From positions 23,862,441-23,926,440 of the forward strand of contig OY744537.1 of NCBI GenBank assembly GCA_963556195.1: a stretch of DNA of 64,000 nucleotides. Reading direction: 5' to 3'. How positions within the stretch are numbered: the stretch's first letter is position 1; each line of letters begins with the position of its first letter. The notes beneath the pieces were generated by a model. The model was not told the origin of the DNA and did no database searches. It was given only the letters and a program-made list of their open reading frames with translations. The translations under genes and the position numbers were made by a program. Shown one piece after another: positions 59,600 through 64,000 of this stretch. The DNA is from Sepiola atlantica. Lineage: Eukaryota; Mollusca; Cephalopoda; Sepiida; Sepiolidae.

Positions 59600-60149
59600 C
59601 TGCAAAAGAAGAAAGAAAGACAAATAAACATAAGAAAAACATCTCTACACAAGAAGGAGGTTAGTTTTTAAAGGTTGTACTTCTCAGCTCTGATCATATC
59701 AACCTTTGGAAAAAAAAAATGAAAAAAAAAATGATGCCAAGAAATGACCTTGAAGCATAAAAGACGAAGTAAAGTTCAATCTGGCTTAAAGTTGCAATCG
59801 ACATAAGATAACAATTTATTCAAACTTTCTGGTGAATTATCCCTCATTTATGTTTTTTAAATAATTTAGCTCAACATCTACAATGCTCCATAAGTTATTT
59901 TACACTTTTGCTTCCAAATCAACATGGGACAAGTCGAGAGATAATTGAGGCTTAATAAAAAAAAAAAAAACTTTAAAAATGACATCAGATTTTAGAATCT
60001 TAAAAAAAAAAAAAAAACCCATCTAAGACGCACTTTAAAAAAAAATATTTGGTTAAAAATATTGTGCCATTTCATAATAAACCCTGAAAAGTGAATTATT
60101 TTATTAAATGAAAAGTATTAAATTCCATAAGCATTTCCTGTTTTTAAGA
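59600..60149. other. Upstream of coding exon 1
   Basis: Intron or 5' region of the ZMYND8 gene, with A-runs near 59709, 59958 and 60003. No promoter, CpG-rich island or UTR exon could be identified. Confidence 0.4.
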
Positions 60150-60433
60150 GTTCTTCTTCATCATTATCATTAGTTTAACATCTGTTTTACATGCTGGCAT
60201 GTGTTGGACGGTATTTAAAAATTGGACTTCCAAACAAACCAGGTTTTTATTTATCCCTCTTTCTCTCAAATCTATGCTTATAACTTCCTCTCAATTTTTC
60301 CTTGCCAAATATACAATGGATGTGTAATGCAAGTTTTGTAATGCTAAGACTTGATGACCTCAGAGGAAGATTAAATATAGGGTGGGCAAAAATAAGGGTC
60401 CTATTTTTAAAAATTCATAACTTTTTTATTTAT

Positions 60434-60474
<41 letters not shown>

Positions 60475-60965
60475 AAGTAAAGGACCCCTTCCGAAGCAAG
60501 CATGAGCCGTATTAGCCCTAAGGAACGTACCCTCATTTAGAAAACATTATTTTTGCTTAAAAAACTCAAAACAGTGTAAAAAACAATACTTTAGTTTTTG
60601 TAAGTTTTAAGAAGTGTTTTTTGGCTAAAATTTGTTTTGTTTATTTCAAAAAATCTCGGAAGGGTCAGTCTACACACACATAAAGTTTGATGAGTTTAAC
60701 TTTTATTTTGTGGAAGTTATTCAAATTCAAGTTATTCAAATTTAAAGATAGGACCCTTATTTTGGCCCACCCTGTATGAATGGTATAGGGAAATATGTGC
60801 AGAACTTCATTAGATTGTTCACATAGAAAGAACAGATGGCAGTTCTTGGGTTAGTAGATGCACAAACGTTAAGGTAGCAGAGTCAATTGGCAGGGAAAGG
60901 TCAAGGAAAACATGTGAGGAAGTGATAAGAATTGACTTGAGAGAAGAAGGTATAAATAAAGACTC
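60150..60965. mobile_element. LINE 3'-end relics in both orientations, split by a MITE
   Basis: 60150-60300 is a minus-strand piece (ACATGCTGGCATGTGTTGG). From about 60305 the sequence turns to plus orientation (GATGACCTCAGAGGAAGATT). It is interrupted at 60378-60774 by another element and resumes with GCAGAACTTCATTAGATTG and TTGGGTTAGTAGATGCA. Compare 5335-5560 for the uninterrupted order. Confidence 0.75.
60378..60774. mobile_element. mariner-type MITE inserted in a LINE relic
   Basis: Ends TAGGGTGGGCAAAAATAAGG and the complement of CAGGGTGGGCCAAAATAAGG, both followed by GTCCTAT; TA on each side (60376-60377 and 60775-60776). About 397 nt with a long T-run at about 60439-60470. No transposase. 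The target is the LINE relic also present at 5360-5400. Confidence 0.85.
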
Positions 60966-61236
60966 AGTCAGAGATGGGTTTGTTACAGAACATTTTGATA
61001 ATATTATTTAAGGTTTTAAAAATGAATATTTACAGATTATTCATTGGTGTAGTTATCATTTCAAATAAAGTAACAATGATAGCAAAGAATCGGACGATTT
61101 CAATTTTTAAATAATTTCCTCAAATGACAGTAAAAGTTGGAAATATAATATTTTGTGAAAGACTTTATTATATGCCAACTATTAAGTGTGTAGTTCTAAA
61201 TTTAACCTACACAATTTAATATACACAAGCAAATAT

Positions 61237-62224
61237 CTATACAATCCTAAAGGTTTGTGGACGTGTATGTTTGTTTCAAAGCATGTAACAAAAGTAGAGT
61301 AACGGAAAGAAAGAGTAACGGAAAGAAAGAGTAACGGAAAGAAAGAGTAACGGAAAGAAAGAGTAACGGAAAGAAAGAGTAACGGAAAGAAAGAGTAACG
61401 GAAAGAAAGAGTAACGGAAAGAAAGAGTAACGGAAAGAAAGAGTAACGGAAAGAAAGAGTAACGGAAAGAAGGAGTAACGGAAAGAAGGAGTAACGGAAA
61501 GAAGGAGTAACGGAAAGAAGGAGTAACGGAAAGAAAACAATGGAGGAAGAGGAGAAAACATGAGATTTTACAGTTTATTATGTACGACGACCAATCAGCC
61601 GTGGCTGCCGTTGATTCTTGGAGGCAAATTTGGCCCATTTACTTACAATTCTATGCATCTCGTTTCTGAGACGTTAAATTAATCTTATTAAAATAGCAAT
61701 GTATTAAGTCCAATTAATTGCATTTAAAATATTTATCTTAAATATTTGCAATAACTAATTAAGTAAAAACATAATTGACAATCAAAACAAAAGCGAAATG
61801 ACAATGAAAAGAAAAAGGTCATAGTAGTATTCTTTTTTCTTCAGACTTTTACCGTGAAAATCTAAAACAAATTAAAAGAAATAGCCCGAAAGATGTTTTC
61901 TTCTTTTAGCTTGTATCTCCAAAACTAAAGTAAATATACAAAAATAAAACTGAACCAAAGTTTAAAAAATAAACCACGGCTTTCAGTCGTAAGTATAATT
62001 AAAAACTACATAGAGCTAAATAAAATAAAGATATATAAACCCAGGTTCTGAGTTTTTCTTAAAATTCTCGATTTTTTAGTATCTACTTACCATCATAATT
62101 GGTTCAAAGCACTAAATATATAAACTAATATACAATGTACCAACGTTTCTGTGTAGCGAGAGAAGGAGGATATTTAATAGTGTATATAACAAATACTGAC
62201 CCAACGAGTCGCAGGTGGTCTAGT
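61237..62224 (+). mobile_element. Possible Helitron-like element carrying minisatellite
   Basis: A candidate start, TCTATACAATCCTAAAGG, resembles the starts at 1694 and 8589; the end has a hairpin-type GACCCAACGAGTC followed by GCAGGTGGTCTAGT (62199-62224). The link between the two ends is inferred. It contains the 16-bp array at 61296-61534. Confidence 0.4.
61296..61534. repeat. 16-bp minisatellite, about 15 copies
   Basis: Unit AGAGTAACGGAAAGAA, 16 nt. The last four copies carry GGAGTAACGG, a clustered variant. Minus-strand frames give repetitive Phe/Ser/Leu peptides without meaning. Confidence 0.95.
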
Positions 62225-62376
62225 CTTGTCACCATGCACATTTCATGATTATTATTAAGAAAAAAAATATATATTGATTTGAAAATGGATGACGTCATAA
62301 AGGATGAATTGTAGTTGCCAAAAGCAGTGTGACAGAATAAAGAAATGAATAGTAGTTGCCAAACAGCAGCCACAAC

Positions 62377-62571
62377 TTTGAATTTCCAAATATTTATGAA
62401 ATTCCTTTGAATTTCCAAATATTCATAAAATTCCTTTGAATTTCCAAATATTCATGAAATTCCTTTGAATTTCCAAATATTTATGAAATTCCTTTGAATT
62501 TCCAAATATTCATAAAATTCCTTTGAATTTCCAAATATTTATGAAATTCCTTTGAATTTCCAAATATTTAT
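62377..62571. repeat. 29-bp minisatellite, about 6.7 copies
   Basis: Unit TTTGAATTTCCAAATATTCA followed by TGAAATTCC, 29 nt, with C/T and G/A alternations. It ends 45 nt before a second Helitron-like 3' end (GACCCAACAGGTC hairpin followed by CTAGT at 62616-62620). Confidence 0.93.
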
Positions 62572-62986
62572 TAATACATATATAACACAAACTGACCCAA
62601 CAGGTCATGGATGATCTAGTATAAAATTGGATAACAAAAGATTTTTTTTAATCTATTATTATTATTTACTTGATATAAAGAAACAATACATTTTTCAAAA
62701 GTCTTGAAATTTTCTTGGATCACCCCTGCAATTTTCATCAGTGGTTAATAGTTTATAGAAAATTAAATTTGAGCTTTTCTTGTTTTTAATAAAATGAACA
62801 GATACGTGTCAAATTGTTCATATATGTGTTTATTGAGATAGAAGTCTAACCCATGTAAATTTATCACATTCATTAGGTATTAAAATTTGTCATATGAAAT
62901 ATTAACCAGCAATAGGAGTTAGACTTTGAAGAAGCCACTAGGCCGACATAATTGTCTAAATGTGTTAGAAAAAGTTGCCATATATG

Positions 62987-63030
<44 letters not shown>
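62572..63030. other. Helitron-like 3' end and spacer
   Basis: 62594-62620 has ACCCAACAGGT hairpin plus GATCTAGT, near-identical in layout to 62199-62224. The rest is AT-rich and ends in an (AT)n tract. A decayed TTTGAAGAAGCC repeat phrase occurs at 62928. Confidence 0.5.
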
Positions 63031-63036
<6 letters not shown>

Positions 63037-63175
63037 GGAAGTTTCTCAACCATTAAAACTAAAAAAAAAAAAACCCTTAAGTCCCAAGTCGTTCAGTGGA
63101 AAATCACTCATGTAAGTCAATTTAGTTTTTACAGTTATTATATTAGTTTGCTTCTAACATTATTTAAGGGATCAT
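63031..63175. repeat. Dispersed repeat shared with 6135-6290
   Basis: Starts AGTCTCGGAAGTTTCTCAAC after an (AT)n tract and carries CCCAAGTCGTTCAGTGGAAA and TTATATTAGTTTGCTTCTAA, nearly the same as at 6.1 kb. No mariner relic follows here. Confidence 0.7.
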
Positions 63176-63255
63176 CAGTTGTTTACCATGAAAAACTGTT
63201 TCGGGAATTTAAAAACAAGACAGTATTTAATTTCATGGCTTCCCAGCAGATATCG

Positions 63256-63286
<31 letters not shown>

Positions 63287-63338
63287 GATAAAGAATGGAA
63301 AAATGTTCCGACATAATGGAAAATGAAACAAGGAAAAA

Positions 63339-63509
63339 TATTAATTAAATATCCATCTACGTTTCACCTTTATTAGGTTTCATCAGGACGAGAGATTAAA
63401 GAAGTTTTTAGACTTTGGTACTTGTTGCTGTATTTTTTTCTTCTTCAATCTCCCGTCCTGATGAAACCTTCTAATAAAGGTGAAACGTAGATGGATATTT
63501 AATTAATAT
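63339..63509. repeat. Palindromic repeat with CTGATGA...GAAACG motif on both strands
   Basis: Arms of about 60 nt: the left has ATTAATTAAATATCCATCTA and the right its complement, with CTGATGAAACC...GGTGAAACGTAGATGG readable on the plus strand (63458-63495) and on the minus strand (63386-63352). The spacer is about 45 nt. Surrounded by (AT)n tracts. Confidence 0.7.
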
Positions 63510-63520
63510 GTTGGTTTTCC

Positions 63521-63559
<39 letters not shown>

Positions 63560-64000
63560 TATATATATATAAAACGAACTGATATTATTTTGGACACTCA
63601 TACGTCGAAATCGACAGGAGAGTCCATCATATATATATATATATACACACACACACGGATAGGTCGATTTTGGAAATATGTGTTTGGATAAATCTTGATA
63701 GTCTTAACCTATATCAAAAGTCAACTGACATGAAATATTATCTTCTATCATTTAAGAAAATTAAATTTTAAATTGAAATTTTCCATTTCTTCTATACTAT
63801 TTGAAATCATAATAATCGGAACAAAGTATTATTTATGAATCTAAATTTTAAGAAAATTAGATTATTTTTCAACTAAAAAATAAAGTTGAAACATACAATT
63901 TATACTTTATTAAGGTTAGTAAAAATGTATCGAGGAGAGGGGGGGGGAGAGAAAGATTAATGAACTTTTCTTTTAAGCTAGATTAATTATTAAAATAATT
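63510..64000. other. Window end, AT-rich
   Basis: (AT)n and (AC)n tracts at 63522-63572 and 63630-63656, then AT-rich sequence with a G-run at 63940. No gene supported. Confidence 0.5.

Noticed and set aside
57780..58000. Telomere-like or G-quadruplex array from repeated GGTTAAG phrases
   Set aside because: Spacing is irregular and the units are not tandem; probably chance or old repeat debris.
620..59599. ZMYND11 as the identity of the main gene
   Set aside because: The domain order is shared, but bromodomain helix and post-PWWP segments ([20 protein letters not shown]) fit ZMYND8 and not ZMYND11.
61247..61638. Minus-strand frames of 104 and 120 codons with repeated Phe-Arg-Tyr-Ser peptides
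   Set aside because: They come from the 16-nt tandem array and have no start context or homology.

Overview
This is an AT-rich, intron- and repeat-rich animal sequence, most likely from a cephalopod mollusc. The organism is inferred from three things: the very large repeat-filled introns; the abundant (CAT)n-associated LINE relics, which I recall from octopus-type genomes; and a lophotrochozoan-looking ortholog of a conserved metazoan chromatin gene. No bacterial, viral or plasmid genes are visible.

One host gene spans almost the whole window on the minus strand. It is a ZMYND8-type (PRKCBP1/RACK7) chromatin reader. I reconstructed 17 coding exons, all with GT-AG borders and compatible phases. 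They run from the ATG at 59598 down to 620 and give 3036 nt (1012 codons) of continuous frame. In order they encode a short N-terminus, a C4HC3 PHD finger, a bromodomain, a Cys-rich linker, a PWWP domain, a long Ser/Thr-rich disordered region with basic patches and SUMO-type motifs, and the start of a coiled coil. The MYND finger, stop codon and 3' UTR must lie beyond position 1. Any 5' UTR exon and promoter lie upstream of 59599 and were not found.

The introns, up to about 9.5 kb, are full of mobile-element debris. LINE fragments of at least three types are present (endonuclease, reverse transcriptase, RNase H and C-terminal parts), all broken. There is a broken mariner transposase at 6.3-7.2 kb and a Tc1 relic at 58.5 kb. 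Non-autonomous DNA elements with long terminal inverted repeats are common, several with visible target-site duplications. Helitron-like elements end in hairpin plus CTAGT. There is a pair of tRNA-derived SINEs, a processed RPL32 pseudogene at 30.1-30.5 kb, and several minisatellites, four of them with a 29-bp period.

The observations most worth a second look are: repeated hammerhead-ribozyme-like cores (CTGANGA...GAAA) inside palindromic repeats; a family of foldback elements with GGTGC termini and 8-bp target-site duplications; nested insertions whose empty site can be read elsewhere in the window; the 29-bp periodicity shared by unrelated tandem arrays; and a phosphorylation-dependent SUMO motif in the ZMYND8 disordered region.
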